Shown one piece after another: positions 1 to 9,295 of a DNA stretch of 64,000 nucleotides; position 1 is the first letter of the stretch, and every line of letters begins with the position of its first letter. Source of the stretch: Bacteroidales bacterium SW299 (GTDB taxonomy: Bacteria > Bacteroidota > Bacteroidia > Bacteroidales > Bacteroidaceae); contig SDWH01000019.1 in NCBI GenBank assembly GCA_019550975.1, positions 19,943-83,942 of the forward strand. Direction: 5' to 3'. The position numbers and the translations under genes were made by a program. The notes below the pieces were generated by a model. It ran no database searches. It saw nothing but the letters and a program-made list of their open reading frames with translations, and had not been told where the DNA came from.

Positions 1-290
1 GCCTCATTTGCAGGGCTTTCATCAATGGTAAAAGTGACTTCTGCACCACTCTTTCCTTCTGTAACAGACGGATGCACCCAATCACTGACACCAGCTAGCC
101 GCCAGTCACTTTCACTTGTAACAGTAACAGTTGCTGTCCCTCCTGTACTTGTTACTTGGATTGTGTCAGACGACAATGATATTGAGGATACTCCAGCAAC
201 ATCTGCCGTAGGATCATTGTCATCATCAGAGCAGCTCCACAAAGCAAGAACTGCCGACAACATTATTGCTAAATATTTAAATTGTTTCAT
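1..290 (-). CDS. BACON-domain lipoprotein, partial (cut by window edge)
   Basis: Only the first 96 or so residues are in the window; the gene runs off the left edge. It starts with a lipoprotein signal (hydrophobic stretch, then LALWSC followed by SDDND). The acidic residues after the cysteine resemble the Bacteroides lipoprotein export signal for surface display. Residues about 40-96 look like a BACON domain: a Ser/Thr-rich beta-strand start, then the paired tryptophan pattern SDWRLAGVSDWV and a G-x-V-x-F-T-I strand with an Asn soon after. BACON domains usually sit at the N-terminus of Bacteroidetes glycan-binding or glycan-degrading surface proteins. It is the last gene seen in the minus-strand glycan locus, 23 bases after the GH18 gene, so it is probably co-transcribed. 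The catalytic or binding part lies outside the window and its function is unknown. Confidence 0.75.
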   Translation of the reverse strand, partial: MKQFKYLAIMLSAVLALWSCSDDDNDPTADVAGVSSISLSSDTIQVTSTGGTATVTVTSESDWRLAGVSDWVHPSVTEGKSGAEVTFTIDESPANE

Positions 291-313
291 TTTTTATCTT
301 TTAGAAGTTGTTA

Positions 314-1744
314 TTAATTTAACTCACTGAGAGAAGTCCGCACATTGCTGTTCTTTGGGTAATAATAAGTCGGAGAAACCAGCTCCTCGTCGTATAATCC
401 TTTACAAGCAGCATTACAATAAGATATTTGTGTTCCGTATTTATCAGGATTCAATGCAAAATACATGAAATACCCATATGTATCCCTTCTATTTCTCGCT
501 GTACTTTCAATATCACTCGCAGTATATCGTTTATTTAATTCCACAGACATTCCACCACATTGTTTATATGTCATCCCGATTCCCGGATGAGCAACCAATC
601 CATAGTCGCCAACCGCATAATCACAATATTCTCCCGGTGTAACACCATCGATAACATGAAGTTCATTCGAATACATATAACCTAAATTATAAAGTGACAC
701 AATCTTGTCAGGCATTGCAACCTTACATTCATACATCAATCGCGAACCAGCGTAATACGATCTTCTTGCGAACCACGGATTGGACAAATCGGGAGCTGAT
801 GAATATTCATCATCAAAAGCCACACCGTCCAAATTGTAAGCATCACAATAAGCAGCCAGTTCACGGGCAAACTCACGAGCCCCCATATCGGAAAGCTGAG
901 CCACACCTGCCTCATCGTGATTTCCAAGAATACTGATAATCACTTTCATTCCAGCCTTACGGAGCGGCTGCAAATATTCCTCATTATTATCCAACAAGAA
1001 CTGCACGTTGGGATTGTTAGACACGTACACCCGTTGCTTTTCAGCGTTCCAATTAATATTAGCAGCAAACAGCACAACATGGTCAAAGAAATACTTTCCA
1101 CTCGCTGTCACAAATTCCAAAGCATTAAGCGGATTTACATCATTCACTTCAAAATAAACGACATTTTTAGGCGCATCTGCTCCTTTATCCGGGGTGGGCA
1201 TACTCCGATAATCCTTTACAAGAAATACCATATGTCTGGCATCTTCCGGCAATATAACACCCTCGGTAGTCGTCGAAACGGCTAATGGAACAATATAGGT
1301 CTGATCTTCTTTCATACCTTCAAAGGCAGTTAATGTAACGCCAATATTCGGCAAAGTCTGATCATCCGGAGCAAGCACATAAGCACCATTATTCTCAAAA
1401 CTTACATTTGCAGACGGAAACAGTTCAAAGTCAGTTCCATGCGCTGTATTATAAGTCTGGGCATAAGCCTCATCCACCTGAATCTTTATATCAACTCCTT
1501 TTTTCGGCCGTGTAGATAAACGAAACGTAATGTCTGTGGAATATTGATCGTTGCGCATCTCTACTACCGAATTATTTTGAAGGGTAGTTCCGTCAATCAA
1601 TTTCCCTTTAAGCTGTATTTCTTCTGCATACGGTGAAACACTATCCGACCTTACGATAGCATCTTCCTCACATGAAGTCATCAATGCCAGCACCGCCAAC
1701 GGCAATGCTAAAAGGCTTCGTTTGATAGTATATGTCATATTCAT
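314..1744 (-). CDS. GH18 endo-beta-N-acetylglucosaminidase lipoprotein with DUF1735 domain
   Basis: A 476-residue surface lipoprotein predicted to cut the chitobiose core of N-glycans. The signal peptide ends at C25 and is followed by EED, a surface-export signature. A DUF1735 domain covers about residues 40-178. A GH18 barrel follows from about 195. The catalytic motif is complete at residues 305-314 (LDGVAFDDEY), with E313 as the expected acid/base and D311 as the assisting aspartate. This matches the DGVxFDDEY form of the B. thetaiotaomicron enzyme BT3987, which acts on high-mannose N-glycans. The gene follows SusC, SusD and two binding-type lipoproteins, so it probably releases glycans at the cell surface for import. 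Substrate (high-mannose or another N-glycan type) is inferred from gene order and domain make-up, not shown by the sequence. Confidence 0.88.
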   Translation of the reverse strand: MNMTYTIKRSLLALPLAVLALMTSCEEDAIVRSDSVSPYAEEIQLKGKLIDGTTLQNNSVVEMRNDQYSTDITFRLSTRPKKGVDIKIQVDEAYAQTYNTAHGTDFELFPSANVSFENNGAYVLAPDDQTLPNIGVTLTAFEGMKEDQTYIVPLAVSTTTEGVILPEDARHMVFLVKDYRSMPTPDKGADAPKNVVYFEVNDVNPLNALEFVTASGKYFFDHVVLFAANINWNAEKQRVYVSNNPNVQFLLDNNEEYLQPLRKAGMKVIISILGNHDEAGVAQLSDMGAREFARELAAYCDAYNLDGVAFDDEYSSAPDLSNPWFARRSYYAGSRLMYECKVAMPDKIVSLYNLGYMYSNELHVIDGVTPGEYCDYAVGDYGLVAHPGIGMTYKQCGGMSVELNKRYTASDIESTARNRRDTYGYFMYFALNPDKYGTQISYCNAACKGLYDEELVSPTYYYPKNSNVRTSLSELN

Positions 1745-1772
1745 ACTTCAAATTATAAAAATAGATAATAAA

Positions 1773-2960
1773 TCAGTTTCCACGCTCAGGCAATGCAACA
1801 TTTGTCCACGTCAAGTCCTCATTAGCTGTGATGTCATTGCCATTGACTGTATTGTCCTTAACGACTTTTCCAGCACCTTCATTAAACTTCCAATAAGCCA
1901 CCAGTCCCGGACTTGCAGGATCCACTTCATAAAAATGAGAAGCAATTTCTTCCTGCGTACGCTGCACATTCCATATACGCACTTCAGAAATATCACCTTC
2001 CAGCCAACGTTCATCATTATAAGCACGACCGATAAAGCAACCGTTACTGCCACCTAGCAGGCTGACACGTCCAGCCGCCTCTTGATCACGAGCCACCTCT
2101 TCACCATTTGTATAAATAATACGATCTCCTGTAGTAGCGTCCCATACAACTGCAACATGTACCCATTCATTCGTTGGAAGTCCTAATGCTGAGTTCCCTT
2201 CAGGGAAGTTTCCGTTTGGATTTACCAATTGTACTTGATTTTCCGGGAATCCACTATCTCCAATACGAACCAAGAAAGTACCTTCAATTCCAAAAATAGT
2301 ACTCATGGCCTGCCCCTTTAAGCCATCTACCGTTCCAAAATCACGGACACGGATCAATGCCTCAACCGTAATTGCAGACATATTAGTCACCAAATCACGA
2401 CTAGCCCAATTAACAGGGAAATAATTTTGAGAAATGTCCGCCACCACATTAATCAATGACGCTCCCTTGAACACAAAATAGGAAACTTTCTTTGAATCAA
2501 GCAAGCCTATACCTGTTACATCAGTCACTTCCACAGGCATTACATAAGTAGAATCAGAGTTCAATGTTTCCAAATTAACAAAAGATACAGTTACCGGATT
2601 CGACTTTGTCGCACCGGCATCAATAGTAGCCACCGGTGATTCTATCACACATTTGTTTTCCGGCAAAGGCAAAGCCATTCCTCCATAAAGAGAATTATAT
2701 ACAGACACTTTTGACGGAGCTGCAACGAAACGTCCTGTAACAGTTGTTGCAGCTTCAAGAGCCGTAGCCAAATACAAATCGCGAGATGCTGTTGAAGCCT
2801 CTGCTCCTTCCTTAAAAACAAAGTCATTCACAGGGTTCTCCATATCCACGAAGAGCTTGTTGTCGAAATGATGCTCATTCAATTCGTCGTTTGTCTTACA
2901 TCCGCAAACGGCAATTGATGCAAAAGCGAGAGCAATTATATTCAGTTTTTTCAGTTTCAT
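1773..2960 (-). CDS. Surface glycan-binding lipoprotein, DUF1735 plus LamG-like domain
   Basis: A 395-residue lipoprotein with its lipid cysteine in the run AVCGCKTND. A DUF1735-type domain occupies about residues 35-175. A concanavalin-A/laminin-G-like beta-sandwich covers about 195-380; it shows the usual NEWVHVAVVWD strand, the YTNGEEVARD turn, and the late GDISEVRIWNVQRTQEEI and GLVAYWKFNEG segments. No catalytic residues are visible, so it is probably a binding protein. It lies 28 bases upstream of the GH18 enzyme and 24 bases after the dead GH18-like gene, in the slot of BT3986 in the B. thetaiotaomicron locus. The ligand is probably the glycan cut by the neighbouring endoglycosidase (inference). 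Confidence 0.85.
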   Translation of the reverse strand: MKLKKLNIIALAFASIAVCGCKTNDELNEHHFDNKLFVDMENPVNDFVFKEGAEASTASRDLYLATALEAATTVTGRFVAAPSKVSVYNSLYGGMALPLPENKCVIESPVATIDAGATKSNPVTVSFVNLETLNSDSTYVMPVEVTDVTGIGLLDSKKVSYFVFKGASLINVVADISQNYFPVNWASRDLVTNMSAITVEALIRVRDFGTVDGLKGQAMSTIFGIEGTFLVRIGDSGFPENQVQLVNPNGNFPEGNSALGLPTNEWVHVAVVWDATTGDRIIYTNGEEVARDQEAAGRVSLLGGSNGCFIGRAYNDERWLEGDISEVRIWNVQRTQEEIASHFYEVDPASPGLVAYWKFNEGAGKVVKDNTVNGNDITANEDLTWTNVALPERGN

Positions 2961-2984
2961 AGTTCTTTATCCGTTAGAATTTGA

Positions 2985-4103
2985 CTAATTCATGATTTGC
3001 AACGCCTGACGAATATGCCCGTAAGTATATTCGCGCTGGAAGTAATCATCCCTTACATTGTCTACGCAAAGACCGGCCTTTTCAAAAGTACCTTGTGAAG
3101 ATATCACTGCATAAGCAGCACCTATCACTGCATAAACCTTAGTTCCATCCTCATTTGTCCCGTTGAAATAGCCGTCCGTTGCCTTTTCATCAGCAAGATC
3201 AGGTATTGTCACTCCGAAAACGATACGGTCGGCAGGCACACCTTCGGTCAACTGCATTTCGGCATTCCATATCACATCATCCGAAGAAACAGCGTCAAGC
3301 ATCGGGATAACAATATAATCCGCATAACTGAAAATGGAAGCGTCCATTATATTGGACGTGTATCCCTCAAATATGAATACAGCATCCTGATGGCTTTCCG
3401 CCCACGTCTTGATTTTTCCAAAGAATGTTGCCTGACGTGCCTGCAGCTGTGCTTTCTCTGCTTCAGGCATACCTACCGGTGATGCAGGATTTGAATAAAC
3501 TACCTGAATGCCATCGTATCCGTACTTGTCATACAAAGCCAACAGGCTGTCTACATACTGATTGCACACTTCCGTAAAGCGGTCGGCTTCCGGCTCTGCC
3601 GGCTGTTCTGCCTCACCTCCTTCTTCAGCCTGACTTTCTGACTCCTCTTGAGAAGCGTCGTTCTCAGCTTCTTCTCTGTCCAGAATAGCCTGAAGAGCAG
3701 CTTCTACATCAGTATAGCTGACTGCATACAAAGTGCGGGTGCCCTTCTGCTCGCGTATTTCAGCCATTTCCTGCTCTGTAACCGGGTTCAGGCTGTCTGC
3801 CGCCTGCAAGACAACAAAGTCCGTGCTGTCGGGAAGCGCAGAAATACGGTCGCCCTGTCCTCCTACAGTATACCCGCTATTGTCAAACTTCGCTATCAAT
3901 ATCTTGTGGGGGTTCTGCTTATACTCCCTCAGCAAGTTCAAGTATGCGTTATAAGCTTCCGGATCCTGTTCCGACGGAAGAGTGTAGTTATAGTCCAAGC
4001 TCTCCACATCTGTCCAGTCTGAACATGACGATACAACCGGAACAACGAACGCAGCCAGCGCAAAGCTTTTGATCAGTTTTTTATAGTTGTTCATAATCTT
4101 CAA
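2985..4103 (-). CDS. GH18-like surface glycan-binding lipoprotein, catalytically inactive
   Basis: A 372-residue lipoprotein (VVSSCSDWTD signal). It keeps the GH18-type barrel pattern, but the active-site strand reads YGYDGIQVVYS (residues 194-204). The positions that would carry the catalytic Asp and Glu of DGxxxDxE are Val202 and Ser204, so hydrolysis is not expected. The likely role is binding glycan beside SusD, as for the BT3985 slot of the N-glycan locus. Residues about 143-174 are a strongly acidic, Glu-rich, low-complexity insertion, probably a flexible surface loop. The alternative start MNNYKK (residue 4) is equally possible. It sits 17 bases after susD, in the usual SusE/SusF position. 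Confidence 0.8.
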   Translation of the reverse strand: MKIMNNYKKLIKSFALAAFVVPVVSSCSDWTDVESLDYNYTLPSEQDPEAYNAYLNLLREYKQNPHKILIAKFDNSGYTVGGQGDRISALPDSTDFVVLQAADSLNPVTEQEMAEIREQKGTRTLYAVSYTDVEAALQAILDREEAENDASQEESESQAEEGGEAEQPAEPEADRFTEVCNQYVDSLLALYDKYGYDGIQVVYSNPASPVGMPEAEKAQLQARQATFFGKIKTWAESHQDAVFIFEGYTSNIMDASIFSYADYIVIPMLDAVSSDDVIWNAEMQLTEGVPADRIVFGVTIPDLADEKATDGYFNGTNEDGTKVYAVIGAAYAVISSQGTFEKAGLCVDNVRDDYFQREYTYGHIRQALQIMN

Positions 4104-4120
4104 ATTTTAAAGGTTCAAGT

Positions 4121-5704
4121 TTACTTTTTGCAAGCCCACCATACATCAGTAGCCATATTGTCCGGACCATTCAGGTAATTGTCACGTGCATATTGAACGT
4201 TTTCCTGATTATTGGTGTTTTCTTCTGTAGGATAAGGCATCCGGCGCACTCCGCGGTTGCTGTCAACCACGCCTCCACTCTTGTTTCCTGTAGCAGTAGC
4301 AGGTATCAGATGAGGATATCCCGTGCGGCGATAATCTGCCCACGCCTCATTGCCCAGCATCCAGTTGGCAATCCACTTCTGCGTAATGATGCGTTCCTGC
4401 TTTTCTTCAACGGTAGCGCTTTCATCCCATTTGATTGTGATGTCGCTGATTGTGCTGGAATATGAATTAGCTCCGGCTGGATCTGTATAAGTTTCAGGCA
4501 CGCTCGTGTCATCAGCCAAATATTCGTCAGCACCGGTAGCTCCCCACTGCTCAAATGACAGACGTACACCCTGCTCGTAGAAGCTCTGTGCAGTTCCACC
4601 CAGATCAAAGCCGAACACCGCCACACCTTCTGCACGAAGGAAAGCAACTTCTGCTGCATTCATCCACTGAACCGGATCTCCGGCAGAGATGTTTATTGCC
4701 GAATATTTTGAGAAATATTGGCTTGCAGACGAACCACGGTCTATGCTGCGGCGAAGCCCCACAAACGTGTTCTGGTTCCAGGCACCGTCTTCATTCTTAA
4801 AATAGCTGGCACGACGGTTATCCTTGTAACCGTTCATATAGCAGACGATATCTGCCGAAGGCCGGCTTTCATCACCGTTATAGTTAATAACAGTAAACAA
4901 AGAATTGGTAATAGTTCCAAAATAATGCCATGCAGCATTGTCTTCGTTCTCTTCAATCACTCCAAATTCGTGTTTGACTGCGCTTTCCGCCATTTCCTTG
5001 GCCTTGGTCGGGTTCGCATAAGAAATACGCATCGCCAGACGCAGCTTCAACGAGTTAGCAAACTTAATCCACTGCTGAACGTTTCCGCTATATACAAAGT
5101 CTGCACTCGGAACCAAAGCAGCATCCTTATTTTCGGTCAGCGTAACGATTGCGCTGTCCAATTCGTTGAAAAACGTATCATACACCTTTTCCTGCGAATC
5201 ATAAGGCACTGTAATCTTTCCTTCTTCTCCAATCTGAGAATAAGGAATCGCTCCATACGCATCTGTAACACGGCTCATTGCAGCGACCTTGATCACCATA
5301 GCTATCGCATACGGAACAGGATTCTCCGTTGTCTGGGAAACGAGTTTCACGGTGTTGAGATTCGGATACAATTGCGGGATAATCCGGTCGCTTATCAAAA
5401 ACACGCGAGTCCAGTCATTCGTTGCATTGAAGTTTCCAATTGATGAAGGCCAGGCTCCGGAGTCAGCAAAATATCCGCCACAAGTACCTCCCAGCAAACA
5501 GTCGGTAAACTGCGCCGTATTATTATCATCCGATATCACTGTCCCAGCCAAATTACTCATAGCGGACCCAAGCGCATAGTCATCCGGATTCAAGTCACCC
5601 GGCTGATAAGGATCGGAGTTGATGTCGATGTATTTGTCAGTACAAGAAAAACTTCCCAAAGCCAAAGCACCGCACATCAATGTATTAAAAATATATCTTT
5701 TCAT
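4121..5704 (-). CDS. SusD-like glycan-binding lipoprotein (SusD_RagB-like 2 type)
   Basis: A 527-residue outer-membrane lipoprotein that caps the SusC pore and captures glycan. The signal ends in LGSFSCTDKY. Typical SusD features follow: a DINSDPYQP start, helical TPR-like repeats (VNLNTVKLVSQ and FKNSLKLRLAMRIS regions), a WMNAAEVAFLRAEG segment, and the late QKWIANWMLGNEAWADYRRTGYP block. The family is the SusD-like 2 (PF12771-type) branch. It lies 13 bases after its susC partner, and the two are expected to form a stable complex. Confidence 0.93.
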   Translation of the reverse strand: MKRYIFNTLMCGALALGSFSCTDKYIDINSDPYQPGDLNPDDYALGSAMSNLAGTVISDDNNTAQFTDCLLGGTCGGYFADSGAWPSSIGNFNATNDWTRVFLISDRIIPQLYPNLNTVKLVSQTTENPVPYAIAMVIKVAAMSRVTDAYGAIPYSQIGEEGKITVPYDSQEKVYDTFFNELDSAIVTLTENKDAALVPSADFVYSGNVQQWIKFANSLKLRLAMRISYANPTKAKEMAESAVKHEFGVIEENEDNAAWHYFGTITNSLFTVINYNGDESRPSADIVCYMNGYKDNRRASYFKNEDGAWNQNTFVGLRRSIDRGSSASQYFSKYSAINISAGDPVQWMNAAEVAFLRAEGVAVFGFDLGGTAQSFYEQGVRLSFEQWGATGADEYLADDTSVPETYTDPAGANSYSSTISDITIKWDESATVEEKQERIITQKWIANWMLGNEAWADYRRTGYPHLIPATATGNKSGGVVDSNRGVRRMPYPTEENTNNQENVQYARDNYLNGPDNMATDVWWACKK

Positions 5705-5717
5705 ACCTATCTACTTA

Positions 5718-8700
5718 TTAAAATTTAAAACTAACATTTACACCTATGTTGCGCAATGCAGGCATCATGAAATAGTCGATACCTTGATAGAAATTATCGG
5801 TAGAAGCCACAGCTTCCGGATCGAACGGAGCTTTGTTGTAAATCATCCAAAGATTGCGTCCAACCAGTGAGATGCGGATGTCACAAATATCACGAAGCAT
5901 CTTTCTAGGGAATGTATACCCGAACGAAACTTCCTGCAAGCGGACATTGGTAGCCGAATAAGTATAGTATTGCGGGACAGCAGTACCTGCAGCCAACACA
6001 TTATACCAATTTTCAGGAGCTATCCGGCCTCCGTCGTTGATGCCGACATAACCCAAGTCACGTGCGGCGGCAGTAGCCTCCGAAACGCCATAATAATCAA
6101 GAATAGCCTGTGTACGTGAGAATACGACACCACCCAAACGGGCAGAAATCATGAATCCCAGGTTGAAGTTGTTCCAACTGAAATTGTTTCTCCATGCAAG
6201 ATTGCCTTTAGGCAGCACGCTTCCCAGTTTGATATAGTTTTTAGGATCGCTGATAGTCTGTGTCGCCACATTGCCGTTCTGGTCAACATAAATCCTTCCC
6301 TGATCGTCACGGGCCAAATCGATCTGCGAATAAAGGTCGCCCATCGTGCCTCCTTCACGAAGCAGGAAACGGGCTTCTCCCAATCCTCCCATATCCAGCT
6401 GGTCTACAGAGAATATTTCACCGGTAGCCGGGTTGACGGCATTGTCTGCCAATGTAAGGATCTTGTTGCGGTTCATTGAATAAGTGAAGCCTGTATCCCA
6501 TGTAAACTTGTTCCATGTATTCTGGTAGTTCAAAGACAGTTCGACACCCTGGTTGCGCACAGCACCGGTCTGAATATAGATGGCAGAATAACCGCTGACA
6601 GACAATCTCGGATTGAATGTCTGGTTCTTGGTCTTTGCATTATAATAAGTAACATCCAGATCGAAATTCTTCAGGAAACGCATGGTCAAACCAACTTCAA
6701 ACGATTCGGTACGCTCCGGTTTCAAATTGTACATCGGATATTGGGTAGTAATGCTCCACTGGTTGCCGTTCCATTCGTAACGCGGGTTGGCAAGATAACG
6801 CTGGAAAGGAGTACCTACCGATGCCCATGAACCGCGGATTTTCAGATAAGACAAATAGTCCTTATTCAAATTCGGCATCAGTTCAGACAAAAGCACAGAG
6901 GCTCCCACTGAAGGATAGAAGAACGACTTGCTTGTTGATTTCGGACCGGCAAGCTGTGAAGGCCAGTCATTGCGTCCAGTCAATGTCAGATAGTAAGTGC
7001 TCTTATAGCCGATTTCGGCAGAAGCAAAAATAGACTGTGTCTGTTCACGGTAACCGGTCTGCAAGCGCGTGCTGGTACTGCTCAAGTTCTGGATATTGAA
7101 CCAGTTGGTCAATCCGACAGGCTCTCCGGAGAATTTGTCGGTACCGTCGGCAATAGGACCGCGCACCTGAACTGCATCCTCACGAACATCAGAAATAGAA
7201 GCACCTATATTTGCAGAAAGTGACCAGTCTGTTCCGAACGTTTTATTGATGTTCACCAGGAAGTCGGCATAAAGCTGTTTGTCCTGCGTCCGTGTGATGC
7301 TATAAAGTCCTCTGCTGGAACCCTCGGTCAGCTGGTCGTTGGTTGAAGCATAAAATTTCTCTGTATAGTCGTTGGTCGAGTTATCCAGACGCACACGCCC
7401 CGAAACACTCAGCCAGTCCAGAATCTCATAGCTCAATCCGGCATTCAGCATATAACGGTCCTTCTTGTTTTCGCGCAAGTTGCGGTAATTGATCCAATAC
7501 GGATTCTGCATTGTCATTCCCGCGTCGCCAACCGGCCAATATTGCGTGTAAATTTTGCGTGCGGGGTCATACCGCTCATACATTCGGATATCTTCCCAGT
7601 CGTTTCCGCGCGGGAAAATATAAGCACCCACAATCGGGTTATTGTATACACCTTGATTTGTCATGTTCCGGTCGTTCTGCAAAACATAGCTGGCGCCGAT
7701 ATCCAGTTTCATCTTATCGTTAAGGAACGATGTAGTATTTCGCACCGTAAAGTTATAGCGGTTATACTTATTGTTGGGCACGATACCTTTTGAATTGACA
7801 GCTGCAGCCGAAGCGTATGTCTGGTTCTTTTCCGTACCGGTAGATAGAGAAACACTTTCCGTACCGATTATACCTGTTTGAAAATAATCGTTTTTCGGAT
7901 CATAGCCGTAATAACTGTCCGCTGTCAGACGAGCTCCCCAACTGCGGTCGCCGGAAATAGAATACGCGCCCCCGGTACCCGTTCCGTATCTGTTTTGAAA
8001 TTCAGGCATCACAAACGGAGTGGAGAACTCAGTATTGCTGCTTACCGTAATGCTCAGTTTTCCTTCCTTACCTTTCTTTGTAGTGATGACAATGGCACCG
8101 TTGGCTGCATCCGAACCATAAAGAGCCGCAGCCGCCGCACCTGTCAGCACAGACATTGACTCGATATCTTCCGGGTTGATGTCCGCAATCGGTTCAGAAC
8201 TACCTTTTGAATCGAATTCCGTTCCACCTCCTTCGCTTGAACGTCCGGTAAACATCGGCACACCGTCAATCACATACAGTGCATTAGACGACTGCATGAT
8301 TGATTTTGTACCACGCATCACAACTTTTGAGATACCGCCCACGCCGGAAGATGAGGCGTTGATATTTACACCAGCCACCTTACCGCTCAAGGCATTGACA
8401 AAATTCACATCCTTATTCGTAGTGATTGCGTCCGACTTCACTTCCTGCACATTATAAGAAAGCGCCTTCTCCGCACGTTTGATACCTAATGCAGTAACGA
8501 CAACTTCATCCAGAATCTCAGAATCCTCCCGCATTGTCAGATTAATGGAAGCCTGGCCAGATACGGGCATTTCAGTTGATTTATAGCCAATGTAGGAAAA
8601 TTGAAGCGTTGCGTTCTCAGGAACAGTCAGCGTATAGTTTCCGTCAAAATCGGTGATAGTTCCGTTTGTCGTTCCTTTCTCCAGCACCGACACACCGATC

Positions 8701-9122
8701 AGCGGCTCGCCATTAGCATCCACAATCCTTCCTGATACTTGTTTGGTCTTTTTCCCTTCTTGCTTGACAGATGAAGATTCACTTTCCCGCTTTGACAAAT
8801 AAACGACATTTTCATCTATACGATATGAAATGTCTTTTCCGGCCAGAGCTTTCTCCAGCACTTCATTGATGGACGCATCCTTCACATTCACAGCCTCAAC
8901 AGGAACCGACTCCACTTCATCATCGTAAAAAAAACGATACTTTGATTGAGATTGAATTTGCTTGATCATCGTCCCCACCGTAGAGTTCGACAAAGCAAGA
9001 TTCAGTTGTGCCGATACGAACTGCGTCGGAACAGTGAGCATAGCCGCAACCACCATTGCTCGAATCAACGAGCGATTGCACGAGTTTTTGCTTCTCATAC
9101 TGAACTTTTTAAGGTTACACAT
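5718..9122 (-). CDS. SusC-type TonB-dependent receptor with N-terminal STN signalling domain
   Basis: An 1134-residue outer-membrane importer. In order: signal peptide to about 39, STN domain about 40-110 (the periplasmic domain that contacts a FecR-type anti-sigma factor), carboxypeptidase-regulatory-like domain about 128-200, TonB box near SEILDEVVVTALG (201-213), plug about 215-345, then a beta-barrel ending in aromatic SFKF. The STN domain means this receptor belongs to the class that reports glycan binding to an ECF sigma factor, and such a sigma gene lies 173 bases upstream. Translation may start at the first Met or at MRSKNSC eight residues later; the promoter at 9173-9202 permits either. 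No FecR-type gene is next to it. Confidence 0.95.
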   Translation of the reverse strand: MCNLKKFSMRSKNSCNRSLIRAMVVAAMLTVPTQFVSAQLNLALSNSTVGTMIKQIQSQSKYRFFYDDEVESVPVEAVNVKDASINEVLEKALAGKDISYRIDENVVYLSKRESESSSVKQEGKKTKQVSGRIVDANGEPLIGVSVLEKGTTNGTITDFDGNYTLTVPENATLQFSYIGYKSTEMPVSGQASINLTMREDSEILDEVVVTALGIKRAEKALSYNVQEVKSDAITTNKDVNFVNALSGKVAGVNINASSSGVGGISKVVMRGTKSIMQSSNALYVIDGVPMFTGRSSEGGGTEFDSKGSSEPIADINPEDIESMSVLTGAAAAALYGSDAANGAIVITTKKGKEGKLSITVSSNTEFSTPFVMPEFQNRYGTGTGGAYSISGDRSWGARLTADSYYGYDPKNDYFQTGIIGTESVSLSTGTEKNQTYASAAAVNSKGIVPNNKYNRYNFTVRNTTSFLNDKMKLDIGASYVLQNDRNMTNQGVYNNPIVGAYIFPRGNDWEDIRMYERYDPARKIYTQYWPVGDAGMTMQNPYWINYRNLRENKKDRYMLNAGLSYEILDWLSVSGRVRLDNSTNDYTEKFYASTNDQLTEGSSRGLYSITRTQDKQLYADFLVNINKTFGTDWSLSANIGASISDVREDAVQVRGPIADGTDKFSGEPVGLTNWFNIQNLSSTSTRLQTGYREQTQSIFASAEIGYKSTYYLTLTGRNDWPSQLAGPKSTSKSFFYPSVGASVLLSELMPNLNKDYLSYLKIRGSWASVGTPFQRYLANPRYEWNGNQWSITTQYPMYNLKPERTESFEVGLTMRFLKNFDLDVTYYNAKTKNQTFNPRLSVSGYSAIYIQTGAVRNQGVELSLNYQNTWNKFTWDTGFTYSMNRNKILTLADNAVNPATGEIFSVDQLDMGGLGEARFLLREGGTMGDLYSQIDLARDDQGRIYVDQNGNVATQTISDPKNYIKLGSVLPKGNLAWRNNFSWNNFNLGFMISARLGGVVFSRTQAILDYYGVSEATAAARDLGYVGINDGGRIAPENWYNVLAAGTAVPQYYTYSATNVRLQEVSFGYTFPRKMLRDICDIRISLVGRNLWMIYNKAPFDPEAVASTDNFYQGIDYFMMPALRNIGVNVSFKF

Positions 9123-9172
9123 TACGTTTAATTTATTATTTTTACGAGTTATTCCGTTTAGGATAACACTAT

Positions 9173-9202
9173 TATAACATAGAGGACGGGAAAAACACTT
9201 AC
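9173..9202 (-). promoter_or_regulatory. Candidate ECF sigma promoter of the susC operon
   Basis: On the minus strand this reads GTAAGTGTTTTT, 10 bases, ATGTTATA. The same two blocks with exactly the same spacing lie upstream of the ECF sigma gene (9934-9963). Transcription would begin near 9166, giving a leader of about 40 bases before susC. The match between the two sites, in otherwise different DNA, is the evidence; use by this sigma factor is inferred. Confidence 0.65.
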
Positions 9203-9295
9203 TTCTGAGATGAACTTTTTTGGGAAATTCCCTTATTTGTCTTAGACCCTATCGTTTAAAAATGCAGACATCAGAACCTTACAGACACCGAAATC

